Both the position numbers and the translations under genes were made by a program. From the NCBI GenBank assembly GCA_017303395.1, contig JAFLBN010000013.1, forward strand, positions 1-64,000: a DNA stretch of 64,000 nt. The letters run 5' to 3'. This stretch comes from Chitinophagales bacterium. Lineage in GTDB: Bacteria > Bacteroidota > Bacteroidia > Chitinophagales > Chitinophagaceae. The notes under the pieces are model-generated. The model did no database searches. It saw only the letters and a program-made list of their open reading frames with translations, and was not told where the DNA came from. Positions 1 through 8,375 of this stretch are shown here, one piece after another; position 1 is the first letter of the stretch, and each line of letters opens with the position of its first letter.

Positions 1-614
1 CATGGTGGCTTAGCAGATTGTTTTACTGTGATCTTAACTGGAAGATGCAGCAGGAAGCGAAGCCGTCTATATACCTCACCTTCGATGATGGTCCGCATCC
101 TACCATCACTCCTTTTGTGCTCGACCAGTTGAAAGCCCACAACGCAAAAGCTACGTTCTTCTGCATTGGCAAAAACGTTGCGCAGCACATAGATGTTTAT
201 AAACGCACCATTGCCGAAGGGCATACCGTTGGCAACCATACACACAACCACCTGAACGGTTGGTTTACCAAAACAGAAGCCTATATAGAGAATGTAGAAC
301 AGGCTGCAAAGCTCATCAACAGCCGTTTGTTTCGCCCGCCGTACGGACGCATCAAGCGGAGCCAGGCAAACAGACTGATGCGCAAAAAGCCATCTTACAA
401 AATCTATATGTGGGATGTATTGAGTGCAGACTTCGATATAACACTGGCTCCTGAGAAATGCCTTGCCAATGTGCTGGATAACATTGAGCCGGGTTCTATC
501 GTCGTATTTCACGATAGCGAAAAAGCATGGGACAGGATGAGCTACGCACTACCGCGTGTGCTGGAACATTGCACACAACAAGGCTGGGATATTAAGGCCC
601 TTCCACAACACTAA
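1..614 (+). CDS. Polysaccharide deacetylase family protein (5' partial)
   Basis: NodB-homology carbohydrate esterase (CE4 family), expected to remove N-acetyl or O-acetyl groups from an envelope or secreted polysaccharide. The conserved motifs are in order: TFDDGPHP with the catalytic Asp, HTHNH with the two metal-ligand His, RPPYGR, MWDVLSADF and FHDS near the end. The reading frame is open to the first base of the window and reads W-W-L-S-R-L before the first possible start (a TTG at 18). Bacteroidota members of this family usually begin with a few residues and then a Trp-Trp-Leu segment, so the true start probably lies just outside the window. It ends 9 bases before the TatD gene on the same strand, so the two are likely co-transcribed. 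The exact substrate cannot be read from the sequence. Confidence 0.9.
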   Translation, partial: WWLSRLFYCDLNWKMQQEAKPSIYLTFDDGPHPTITPFVLDQLKAHNAKATFFCIGKNVAQHIDVYKRTIAEGHTVGNHTHNHLNGWFTKTEAYIENVEQAAKLINSRLFRPPYGRIKRSQANRLMRKKPSYKIYMWDVLSADFDITLAPEKCLANVLDNIEPGSIVVFHDSEKAWDRMSYALPRVLEHCTQQGWDIKALPQH

Positions 615-623
615 CAGAGAATC

Positions 624-1388
624 ATGTATATAGACACACATACGCACCTTTACGAAGAGCAGCTGAACCTTGATGAAACGGAAATGATAGAACGTGCCTT
701 AGATGCGGGCGTTACAAAAATGTATATGCCCAATTGCGATAGCGGCACTATCGAATCTATGATACGTATTGCAAAGACATGGCCTGCCAATTGCTTCCCC
801 ATGATGGGGCTGCACCCTTGTTATGTAACGGACAATTACAAAGACGAACTGGCTGTTGTTGCAGACTGGTTGGCTAAAGAAAAATTCTACGCTGTTGGTG
901 AAATAGGGCTCGACTACTATTGGGATCTTACACACACTGCACAACAAAAAGAAGCATTTGCATATCAGATAGACCTTGCACTGCAATACAATCTGCCGAT
1001 TGTAATACACAGCCGCGAATCTACACAAGACTGTATAGACATTGTACGCAGCAAACAAAATGGCAAGCTGAATGGCATCTTCCATTGCTTTGGCGGCACT
1101 ATTGAAGAAGCAAAACAAATCATAGACCTTGGTTTCTACATGGGTATTGGTGGTGTAGTAACATTCAAGAAAAGCAACCTGCCCGATATTATAAAAGAAG
1201 TAGGCCTCAGCAATATAGTGCTGGAAACAGACGCGCCCTATCTGGCACCTGTGCCATATCGTGGCAAGCGCAATGAAAGCGCCTACATACCGCTGATAGC
1301 CGAGAAAATAGGCGATACCATGCAAATGAGCCGTGAAGAAGTAGGCCGCATCACCACCGCCAACGCAGAAAAAATATTCGGTATCTGA
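624..1388 (+). CDS. TatD family metal-dependent hydrolase (DNase)
   Basis: TIM-barrel metal hydrolase of the TatD family, which in characterised members acts as a 3'-5' exonuclease or DNase in the cytoplasm. At 254 residues it has the usual family length. Expected metal ligands are all visible: H6 and H8 (DTHTH), E93 (GEIGLDYY), H129 (VIHSRES), H154 (FHCFGG) and D203 (ETDAPYL). It follows the polysaccharide deacetylase by 9 bases and is followed by a tRNA gene. The family name is secure; whether this copy is the housekeeping TatD or one of the paralogues (YcfH, YjjV types) cannot be decided here. Confidence 0.93.
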   Translation: MYIDTHTHLYEEQLNLDETEMIERALDAGVTKMYMPNCDSGTIESMIRIAKTWPANCFPMMGLHPCYVTDNYKDELAVVADWLAKEKFYAVGEIGLDYYWDLTHTAQQKEAFAYQIDLALQYNLPIVIHSRESTQDCIDIVRSKQNGKLNGIFHCFGGTIEEAKQIIDLGFYMGIGGVVTFKKSNLPDIIKEVGLSNIVLETDAPYLAPVPYRGKRNESAYIPLIAEKIGDTMQMSREEVGRITTANAEKIFGI

Positions 1389-1414
1389 TTTTTAATTAGA
1401 TTTGCAGCCCTTAC

Positions 1415-1503
1415 GGAGAGATGCTCGAGTGGTTTAAGAGGCACGCCTGGAAAGTGTGTGTACCTGTCAAAGGGTACCGAGGGTTCGAATCCCTCTTTCT
1501 CCG
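1415..1503 (+). tRNA. tRNA-Ser (anticodon GGA)
   Basis: Class II tRNA of 89 bases. The acceptor stem GGAGAGA (1415-1421) pairs with TTTCTCC (1496-1502) with one G-U pair, and G1503 is the discriminator base. The anticodon stem CACGC/GTGTG encloses the loop CTGGAAA, giving anticodon GGA, which reads UCC and UCU serine codons. A long variable arm (built on GTACC/GGTACC) and a perfect T arm (GAGGG TTCGAAT CCCTC) fit serine. No CCA is encoded; the next bases are CAA. A strong terminator follows 7 bases later. Confidence 0.96.
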
Positions 1504-1510
1504 CAACAAT

Positions 1511-1541
1511 AAAAAGCGCTGATTGATTCAGCGCTTTTTTT
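1511..1541 (+). terminator. Rho-independent terminator after tRNA-Ser
   Basis: Stem AGCGCTGA (1515-1522) pairs with TCAGCGCT (1528-1535) around the loop TTGAT and is followed by a run of seven T. The A-run before the stem extends the pairing. It ends the transcript carrying the tRNA. Confidence 0.9.
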
Positions 1542-1683
1542 ATTAGTCGAGATTTTAGAAAGGTCGAAGCTTCGATAAAGTGAATATGAATTAAATTCGC
1601 AAAACTTTGCTGCAATGACTGCAAACAAACATGAAGATATTGACCCTCAAACTATAAGACTACTCTTTGCTAATATTACTATA

Positions 1684-2109
1684 ATGAAAAAAATAATCTC
1701 CCTACTATTCACCCTCATTATCATACCGTTGTGTACCATTGCGCAAGATTGGAAAGAATATTGCGTTACTGCAAAAGGAGACACCCTGCGCATCGGAGAC
1801 AGAGTAATATTACAAAACGTGCCAGAGTATAAATTTGTAAAACCCTCTAAATACTTCCATGCCAACAACCTGATAGAGCAACAGCCGGTATCGCCCGCGC
1901 GGTATGGCAGCTATACAAAATACCTGCACAATAAACTGAAAGGCGATATAGTAACCATAACACGCTTTACCCGGTACAAGAAAGGGAAAGAATACACACC
2001 TATTGCAGTATTTCAGGTGAAAGACCCGGACTTAACCTTCACTATGGTAGACTATACCATTGACGTGAACAATGCTATTGATGCAAAAGAAATAGAAGTA
2101 GTAAGATGA
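1684..2109 (+). CDS. Secreted hypothetical protein
   Basis: 141-residue protein with a clear signal peptide: MKK, a hydrophobic run, then cleavage expected after CTIAQ. The ATG at 1684 is chosen over the in-frame ATG at 1615 because the signal peptide begins there and the longer version adds 23 polar residues in front. The mature part is small, basic and rich in beta-prone residues, with no motif I recognise. It stands alone between the tRNA terminator and convergent minus-strand genes. Function unknown; periplasmic or surface location is inferred only from the signal peptide. Confidence 0.7.
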   Translation: MKKIISLLFTLIIIPLCTIAQDWKEYCVTAKGDTLRIGDRVILQNVPEYKFVKPSKYFHANNLIEQQPVSPARYGSYTKYLHNKLKGDIVTITRFTRYKKGKEYTPIAVFQVKDPDLTFTMVDYTIDVNNAIDAKEIEVVR

Positions 2110-2127
2110 CAGCCCCCTCAGAGAATA

Positions 2128-2319
2128 TTAACCATCCGTTTTCTTCTTTCTGTTTTTGATAAGCACATAAACAGAAAACGCAAAGACAGCCATATAAACA
2201 ATAGCCAGTGCAGTATGCTTAAACCTCATGCTATCAAAATCAAACTGCTTGTACAGTGCCACACCTACAATGATGGCTACAATCCTTAATGTAAATATTG
2301 GCGCTTTGCTTTTTTCCAT
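2128..2319 (-). CDS. Small two-helix membrane protein
   Basis: 63-residue protein with two hydrophobic segments (about residues 8-24 and 36-53) joined by a short polar loop, and a positively charged tail (KNRKKK) that would be cytoplasmic. It lies 37 bases downstream of the lipoprotein gene on the same strand and could share its transcript. No family recognised. The size is small, but start, stop, membrane profile and neighbour spacing support a real gene. Confidence 0.55.
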   Translation of the reverse strand: MEKSKAPIFTLRIVAIIVGVALYKQFDFDSMRFKHTALAIVYMAVFAFSVYVLIKNRKKKTDG

Positions 2320-2356
2320 ATTAATACTATGTGCCTGAATGAGTTTCTTAAAATCA

Positions 2357-2791
2357 CTACTCCCACTTCACATCAAACTTCCCATCTGTTATCATCACAC
2401 TATCTAGTGTCTGGAAATAGAACGTGCCCTTTGCACTCTTATCGCCTGTGCTGATAACTTCTATTTCGCCAGAAATAGAGCTATGCGATTTTGAATCATT
2501 TTCATGATATGTCGCGCTGTTATACCTGCCATCGAATGTATACTTACCTGCACCGGTGTACTTCCCAATATCAATTCTTAACCTTTCTTCATCAGACATC
2601 TGCGAACCGCCAATCAAGAACGCATTATCTGTTACTGTTACTGCGACTGTGCCTGCCGTGTATGTTCTTCCTTTAACGGTGCATGACAGCGAGCCTTTGG
2701 TAGCTACCTTATTAACCGTTTCTTCAAACTTTTTACAACTGCTTACCGCCAATAGGGCTACTGACAATACTATAGGTATAAGTTTTTTCAT
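2357..2791 (-). CDS. Hypothetical lipoprotein
   Basis: 144-residue protein with a lipoprotein signal peptide and lipobox AVSSC (Cys about residue 19), so it should be anchored to a membrane after lipidation. The mature part contains alternating short beta-like segments and lacks catalytic motifs. The pattern resembles small Bacteroidota lipoproteins of the DUF6252 kind, but I cannot confirm membership. The 63-residue membrane protein follows on the same strand. Confidence 0.68.
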   Translation of the reverse strand: MKKLIPIVLSVALLAVSSCKKFEETVNKVATKGSLSCTVKGRTYTAGTVAVTVTDNAFLIGGSQMSDEERLRIDIGKYTGAGKYTFDGRYNSATYHENDSKSHSSISGEIEVISTGDKSAKGTFYFQTLDSVMITDGKFDVKWE

Positions 2792-2949
2792 TTTATATTA
2801 TTTACATGCAATGATATAAAAATTGTTTGATTTTTCTCTTGCTACTCCTGTACCACCTCTTTATTAGAGAAGAGGACATACGATGGAAGTTTCTTTAATA
2901 ATTAGATTTGAGTGAAAGTTGATTACTACAAATAAAGGTAGATTATGCA

Positions 2950-3414
2950 TTATTTGATTTTTAGCTGCTCTACCCAAATATTAGGAACTCCCAAATAGCA
3001 ATCTCTTATTCTGTCTTGTATGTGGTTTGCTTCCCAAACTGCAGCACATTCCAAACCTTCACATTCTTTTCTTGTTGATTTAGTTATTTCTCCTGTATTG
3101 GGATTGTAGAGTTCAAAATTATCTGAATTGAGATTGTCTTGGATGTACTTCATTGGTTGAATAAGTAAATCATTTCTAATAGATAATTTTCCAACTTTTA
3201 GCCAAACTCCTTTTGTGATAATATCATTATACACCATTACAATGAATAGGACTTTAGAACTTAAAAGTATGTCAAAACTATTGAGTTTCTTTTTCGTTCT
3301 AAAATCAAAAAAAGCATACCCAAGACCTTTTGACAACACTTGAGCATAAACAAAATACTCCCCCTCGATATCAATTTCCAAAATTGCCCCTTCTGTTATT
3401 CTTTGCCTAGTCAT
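2950..3414 (-). CDS. Imm26-like immunity protein (orphan)
   Basis: 154-residue cytoplasmic protein (ATG at 3414; a TTG four codons upstream is possible). The N-terminal pattern 'G-x-hydrophobic-E-I ... Y-V-Y-A-Q-V-L ... G-Y-A-F-F-D-F', then a strand-rich middle and a C-terminal half with paired polar residues, fits immunity protein family 26 (Imm26), whose members neutralise polymorphic toxins of neighbouring cells. No toxin gene is adjacent. The gene is visibly richer in A and T than its neighbours, which suits a transferred orphan immunity gene. The family call is made by eye and is moderate. Confidence 0.6.
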   Translation of the reverse strand: MTRQRITEGAILEIDIEGEYFVYAQVLSKGLGYAFFDFRTKKKLNSFDILLSSKVLFIVMVYNDIITKGVWLKVGKLSIRNDLLIQPMKYIQDNLNSDNFELYNPNTGEITKSTRKECEGLECAAVWEANHIQDRIRDCYLGVPNIWVEQLKIK

Positions 3415-3482
3415 ATTAATTACCAAATATCTAATTAACTGTCGTTTTTTTATTGTTGTAGAATTTCGCTTTCAGCAAAATA

Positions 3483-4949
3483 TCACCCCACCCTCACACT
3501 CTGCGGATGCCTTATCACATCATCCGCATCATATTTCTTTTTGATGGCTTGCAGGCGTTTGTAGTTCTCTCCGTAGTAGGCATGCTCCCAGTCTTCAAAC
3601 TCGGCACTGCAATAGTTTACGTATTGTGTATTAATGCCGCTTTGCTTTGTCAGCTTTAGCACCTCTGTAGTACATACAGCCGTACGCTCGTGTTGCGTCG
3701 GTGATGTACTATATGCCTGTATCTCAGATACAAACTCATAAGCCCTGTGCGGAAAGCAGGAGCCTTTTTCAGCAGCAACATCGCGCACCTTGCCACCCAA
3801 TGTATTCACCTGGTATATCATGCCGGGTGTAGCTACCACTTTTGCCAATGCTTCTTTTATAAACGGTTCCACATCTGCATAGCCTTTAAAGAACCCTGCC
3901 GATGAATTACGGAAATACAAGGGCTTTCCTACACCGTAATAATTGCGCAGCATGTGCTGCAAATCGCCACGGCTGCTGCTACGGAATTGGTCAGTAACAC
4001 TCGCAAGCTCTTTCAGCAATTCCTGAAACGCTGCAGTATGTTCACCATAATTCGTTATCAGTATGTTCAGCGTACTACCATTCAGCACATAGCCAGAAAA
4101 ACATTCAGCAGGTAGCTTCGCTGTCACTTCCATCCATTTCTGCAGTATCGATGCGGCACGTTCAGCATCCAGTTTGCGTGCCTTCAGGTAGTGCGCTTGC
4201 AGCGTCTTTGGTGCTTCGTGTGTGCGGTACACCATCTCCGTCACTATCCCAAAGTTGCCCGTACCACCACCACGCAATGCCCACAGCAATTCCTCATCGT
4301 CTTTGGTGCTTACTATATTACCATTACCATCTACCATGGTAGCCTCCAGCAGGTGGTCGCAGGTCAGTCCATGTTTGCGGGAGAAGATGCCATAACCACC
4401 ACCCAATGTCAACCCACCAAGCGCTACGGTAGCGCAAGAACCTGCAGGCAGTATCACACCTTTGGGTAATATCTCATCATACACACGGCTAAGCAAACAG
4501 CCCGGGCCTGCTTTTATCTTACCATCTTCCAGCCATTCAATCTTGTTCATCATAGATAGGTTAATGACCATCCCATCATCATTGCAGGAATAGCCCTCCA
4601 TGCAATGCCCGCCACTTTTTACCGCAACAGGCAGTCCCTTTGCTTTGGCATAGTGCACTGCTTCTGCAACATCTTCCGTTGTTTTGCACAGGGCTATTAT
4701 CAGCGGTTTCTTATCTATACGTGTATTAAAGCCCTTACGCAGTGCATCATAGCGCGCATCGTTTTTGTCTATCAGCTCAACAGCAGGCTTATCCACTACT
4801 TTGTCAGGCACATTGGCAGGTGTGGGTTCGGCATTAGTATCTGCGCCTTTCTCCTCATTGCCACCATCTACACCACATGCTGCCAACCACAGGGCTACAC
4901 CGGTACCTGCACTCATTTGTATAAACTGCTTTCGGCTATATTTCTTCAT
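3483..4949 (-). CDS. FAD-binding oxidoreductase, BBE family, lipoprotein
   Basis: 488-residue flavoprotein of the berberine-bridge-enzyme/oligosaccharide-oxidase type. It has an FAD_binding_4 domain (about residues 80-250) and a C-terminal BBE motif (YGENYKRLQAIKKKYDADD). H115 in KSGGH and C172 in AGSCATVALGG sit where family members bind FAD through two covalent bonds. The start at 4949 is chosen because MKKYSRKQF begins a Tat-like signal (S-R-K-Q-F) ending in the lipobox LWLAAC (C25); a longer start would put 15 residues in front of it. A folded cofactor protein exported by Tat and then lipidated is a consistent reading. The substrate (sugar or other alcohol) is unknown. It is divergent from the amidohydrolase gene. 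Confidence 0.86.
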   Translation of the reverse strand: MKKYSRKQFIQMSAGTGVALWLAACGVDGGNEEKGADTNAEPTPANVPDKVVDKPAVELIDKNDARYDALRKGFNTRIDKKPLIIALCKTTEDVAEAVHYAKAKGLPVAVKSGGHCMEGYSCNDDGMVINLSMMNKIEWLEDGKIKAGPGCLLSRVYDEILPKGVILPAGSCATVALGGLTLGGGYGIFSRKHGLTCDHLLEATMVDGNGNIVSTKDDEELLWALRGGGTGNFGIVTEMVYRTHEAPKTLQAHYLKARKLDAERAASILQKWMEVTAKLPAECFSGYVLNGSTLNILITNYGEHTAAFQELLKELASVTDQFRSSSRGDLQHMLRNYYGVGKPLYFRNSSAGFFKGYADVEPFIKEALAKVVATPGMIYQVNTLGGKVRDVAAEKGSCFPHRAYEFVSEIQAYSTSPTQHERTAVCTTEVLKLTKQSGINTQYVNYCSAEFEDWEHAYYGENYKRLQAIKKKYDADDVIRHPQSVRVG

Positions 4950-5070
4950 AGCATTTGATGCTTTAAATAAATATACAGCCTTTTCTGCCACCAACTCCCC
5001 CGTGCTTTCACCCTATATCGGTTTTCTTTCCCATGCTTGCTTTACTATCTTTAAGCAAAATCATATTTGT

Positions 5071-8000
5071 ATGACCTTCAGAAAATTGCTGGCTGCTGCC
5101 TTACTGATACCAGTTTGTGCACAGGCCGGCGATAAAAAGAAATGGGATGTTGAAAATCCCGGCGGACCGCAAAAAGAAGTAGCCTTCACCGTAAATGAGG
5201 GCACATGGCTGAACGTTGACATCTCTCCCGATGGCAAAGACATCGTGTTCGACCTGTTGGGCGATATATACATCATACCCGCTACTGGTGGCAAAGCCAA
5301 AGTGCTGCGTCAGGGTAAAGCAATAGAAGTACAACCGCGCTTCAGCCCCGATGGCAAAAAGATATCGTTCACCTCCGATGCTGGTGGCGGCGATAATATA
5401 TGGATTATGAACCGCGATGGCAGCAATGCCAAGCAGATAACCAAAGAGAACTTCCGCCTGCTGAATAACGCGGTGTGGACACCCGATGGTAAATACATCG
5501 TAGCACGTAAGCACTTCACCTCAACCCGTTCACTGGGTGCGGGCGAAATGTGGATGTATCATACAAACGGTGGCAACGGCCTGCAACTGACGGTAAAGAA
5601 AAATGACCAACAGGATGTAAACGAACCTTGCGTATCGCCCGACGGACGCTATGTGTACTACAGCGAGGATATGTATCCAGGTGGCTATTTTCAGTACAAC
5701 AAAAACCCGAACGAACAGATATTCGTCATCAAGCGCTTCGACCGCGAGAAGGGAGCTTCTGAAACGGTAACCGGCGGCCCTGGTGGTGCTGTTCGTCCGC
5801 AAGTATCGCACAGTGGTAAGCTGCTGGCATTTGTTAAAAGGGTTCGTACGAAATCAGTACTGTATCTGCGTAACCTGAAAACAGGTGAAGAATGGCCTGT
5901 GTACAATAACCTTTCTAAAGATCAGCAGGAAGCATGGTCTACGTTCGGCCTCTACACAGGCTTTGCATGGACACCCAATGACAACCACATTATTATATGG
6001 GCAGGCGGCAAAATCAGAAAGATAGATGTAAACAAACCCAACACTGCAACAGACATTCCTTTTACCTGCGATGTAAAACAGAAGATATCAGAAACCGTGC
6101 GCTTTGCACAAGATATGAATCCTGACAGGTTCAATGTACACGTCATCAGGCATGCAACAACATCGCCCGATGGTAAATGGCTGGTGTTCAGTGCGCTTGG
6201 GCATATCTACAAAAAAGCATTGCCAGATGGAAAACCAACACGCATCACAGACTCAAAAGAGTTTGAATACGAACCTTCATTCTCTCCGGATGGCAAAAGC
6301 CTTGTGTATGTTTCCTGGAACGATAGCACAAGTGCAAGCATATGCAAAGCAAACCTTGCAAGTGGCAGCTACGAAAAACTGAACAGCAAGAAGGGCATCT
6401 TCCGCACTCCGTCATTCTCTCACGATGGTAAATGGATTGTGTACGAACGCGAAAACAGCAGCAACACACTGGGCCCTGCATACACTGCCAAACCGGGCAT
6501 CTACATGATGGCTGCAAACGGTGGAAAAGAAAGTTTTGTAACAGAAAAAGGCGACAGACCTAGCTTCAGCAAAAACGACAAGCGTATATATTATAGTGCC
6601 GGTGGCGGGCTCGATAAGACCTTCAATAGTTGCAACCTTGATGGCAACGAAGAGAAGACTATCTTCAAAAGCACCTACGGCAGCCAGTTTACCGTATCTC
6701 CTGATGGCGATTGGGTAGCTTACGTAAACCTGCACCAGGTATACATTGCAGCTTTCCCGCACACTGGCCGCCCTATTACATTGGGTAGTGATTCTTCAGA
6801 CTTCCCTGTAAGGCGTGTATCTAAAGATGCGGGCTACAACCTGCATTGGAGCAACGATGGAGACAAGCTGCACTACACACTCGATGACCAATATTATACC
6901 ATCAACTTAAAAGACCTCTTTCAGTTTGTTGGTGGCAAACCCGATTCTACATTCAGTATTCCTGCACAAGGCATCGCTATCAACCTGACGGCAAAAACAG
7001 ATAAGCCCAAAGGCATAGTAGCGTTTACCAATGCACGCATCATTACAATGGATGATGGTGGTGTGATTGATAATGGCACCATAGTAGTTGAAGGCAATAT
7101 CATAAAAGCCATTGGCAAATCTGCTGATGTAGCAATACCTGCAAACGCAAAGAAGATAGATTGCAACGGCAAAACAATCATGCCGGGTTTGATAGATGCA
7201 CATGCGCACGCAGGGCATTTCAATAGCGGCATCATCCCCGAAAAACATTGGCCATACTATGCCAACCTTGCATATGGTGTCACTACCATGCACGACCCAT
7301 CTGCCAACAGCGAGTTTGTGTTTGCACAAAGCGAACTGGTGAAAGCAGGCAAAATGGTTGGCCCTCGTGTGTACTCTACAGGTACTATTCTGTATGGTGC
7401 AGATGGAGATTTCAAAGCAGTCATCAATAGCTACGAAGATGCTAAGAGTGCATTGCTACGTACAAAAGCTTTCGGTGCATTCAGCGTGAAGAGCTACAAC
7501 CAGCCACGCCGCGAACAAAGGCAGATGGTGATAGAAGCTGCCCGCGAACTGAAGATGGAAGTGGTACCTGAAGGTGGTTCTTTCTTCTATCACAACCTGA
7601 GTATGATACTGGACGGACACACAACCATAGAGCACAACATACCAATAGCACCGCTATACGATGATGTGGTACAATTATGGAAGCGTGCAGGCACAGCCAA
7701 CACCCCAACACTCATTGTTGCTTATGGTGGCTTATCAGGAGAATACTATTGGTACCAACATAGCAATGTATGGGAGAAGGAAAGACTGCTCCGCTATACG
7801 CCACGCCCTGTAATAGACACACGCAGCAGGCACCGCATTATGGCGCCTGAAGAAGAATATGAAAATGGACACATACTGGTATCTAAAAGCCTGAAGAAAC
7901 TGAATGATGCAGGCGTGACCATCAATATGGGTGCGCATGGGCAGATACAGGGTATCGGTGCACACTGGGAAATATGGATGATGGCGCAAGGCGGCATGAC

Positions 8001-8304
8001 ACCTATGGAAGCACTGCGAACAGCAACCATCAACCCTGCGAAAAGCCTCGGCTTCGACCAATATGTTGGTTCACTGAAAACAGGCAAACTTGCCGACCTG
8101 ATAGTGCTTGACAAAAACCCGCTTGACAATATATACAACACAGAAAGCATCCGCTACACAATGGTGAATGGCAGATTGTATGATGCAGAAACGATGACTG
8201 AAGTTGGCAACTACAACAAGCCACACAGTCCGTTCTATTGGGAGCAGGGCAAGAATGCAGATTCATTCCCATGGTACGAAACAGAGCAGCATCTGGAAGA
8301 CTAA
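5071..8304 (+). CDS. Secreted beta-propeller/amidohydrolase fusion protein
   Basis: 1077-residue protein starting at ATG 5071. An in-frame extension back to 4765 is rejected because it lies wholly over the divergent flavoprotein gene and buries the signal peptide (ending near CAQAG). Residues about 40-640 hold repeated SPDG-containing blades of a TolB/WD40-like (PD40) beta-propeller. Residues about 650-1060 are an amidohydrolase of the imidazolonepropionase-like type, with H711-x-H713 (GLIDAHAH), a later E-H pair (TTIEHN) and a C-terminal G-K-L-A-D-L-I-V segment typical of the family. It is probably a periplasmic metal-dependent hydrolase of cyclic amides or dipeptides. The propeller may gate the active site as in other propeller hydrolases; substrate unknown. 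Confidence 0.88.
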   Translation: MTFRKLLAAALLIPVCAQAGDKKKWDVENPGGPQKEVAFTVNEGTWLNVDISPDGKDIVFDLLGDIYIIPATGGKAKVLRQGKAIEVQPRFSPDGKKISFTSDAGGGDNIWIMNRDGSNAKQITKENFRLLNNAVWTPDGKYIVARKHFTSTRSLGAGEMWMYHTNGGNGLQLTVKKNDQQDVNEPCVSPDGRYVYYSEDMYPGGYFQYNKNPNEQIFVIKRFDREKGASETVTGGPGGAVRPQVSHSGKLLAFVKRVRTKSVLYLRNLKTGEEWPVYNNLSKDQQEAWSTFGLYTGFAWTPNDNHIIIWAGGKIRKIDVNKPNTATDIPFTCDVKQKISETVRFAQDMNPDRFNVHVIRHATTSPDGKWLVFSALGHIYKKALPDGKPTRITDSKEFEYEPSFSPDGKSLVYVSWNDSTSASICKANLASGSYEKLNSKKGIFRTPSFSHDGKWIVYERENSSNTLGPAYTAKPGIYMMAANGGKESFVTEKGDRPSFSKNDKRIYYSAGGGLDKTFNSCNLDGNEEKTIFKSTYGSQFTVSPDGDWVAYVNLHQVYIAAFPHTGRPITLGSDSSDFPVRRVSKDAGYNLHWSNDGDKLHYTLDDQYYTINLKDLFQFVGGKPDSTFSIPAQGIAINLTAKTDKPKGIVAFTNARIITMDDGGVIDNGTIVVEGNIIKAIGKSADVAIPANAKKIDCNGKTIMPGLIDAHAHAGHFNSGIIPEKHWPYYANLAYGVTTMHDPSANSEFVFAQSELVKAGKMVGPRVYSTGTILYGADGDFKAVINSYEDAKSALLRTKAFGAFSVKSYNQPRREQRQMVIEAARELKMEVVPEGGSFFYHNLSMILDGHTTIEHNIPIAPLYDDVVQLWKRAGTANTPTLIVAYGGLSGEYYWYQHSNVWEKERLLRYTPRPVIDTRSRHRIMAPEEEYENGHILVSKSLKKLNDAGVTINMGAHGQIQGIGAHWEIWMMAQGGMTPMEALRTATINPAKSLGFDQYVGSLKTGKLADLIVLDKNPLDNIYNTESIRYTMVNGRLYDAETMTEVGNYNKPHSPFYWEQGKNADSFPWYETEQHLED

Positions 8305-8324
8305 ACACAACAATACATAAAAGT

Positions 8325-8352
8325 AAAAGCAAGCCAATCGGATTGCTTTTTT
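8325..8352 (+). terminator. Terminator after the amidohydrolase gene
   Basis: Stem AAAAGCAA (8325-8332) pairs with TTGCTTTT (8343-8350), with two further C-G pairs inside, and a T-run follows. It lies between convergent genes and may serve both directions. Confidence 0.78.
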
Positions 8353-8375
8353 CATTACCCCTTTACCCCCATTAA

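Noticed and set aside
699-1325. Long minus-strand open frame opposite the TatD gene
   Set aside because: Fully antisense to a motif-complete gene and rich in Cys, Tyr and His, typical of a shadow frame.
1615-1683. Upstream ATG for the secreted protein at 1684
   Set aside because: Adds 23 polar residues before a normal signal peptide.
2856-2875. CCTCTT/AAGAGG inverted repeat between the lipoprotein and Imm26 genes as a second REP copy
   Set aside because: Only six base pairs with an eight-base loop and no second hairpin; too weak to relate to the element at 21736-21802.
4765-5070. In-frame extension that would start the amidohydrolase at 4765
   Set aside because: It overlaps the divergent flavoprotein gene, has an odd Ser/Thr/Pro-rich composition, and hides the signal peptide that begins at 5071.
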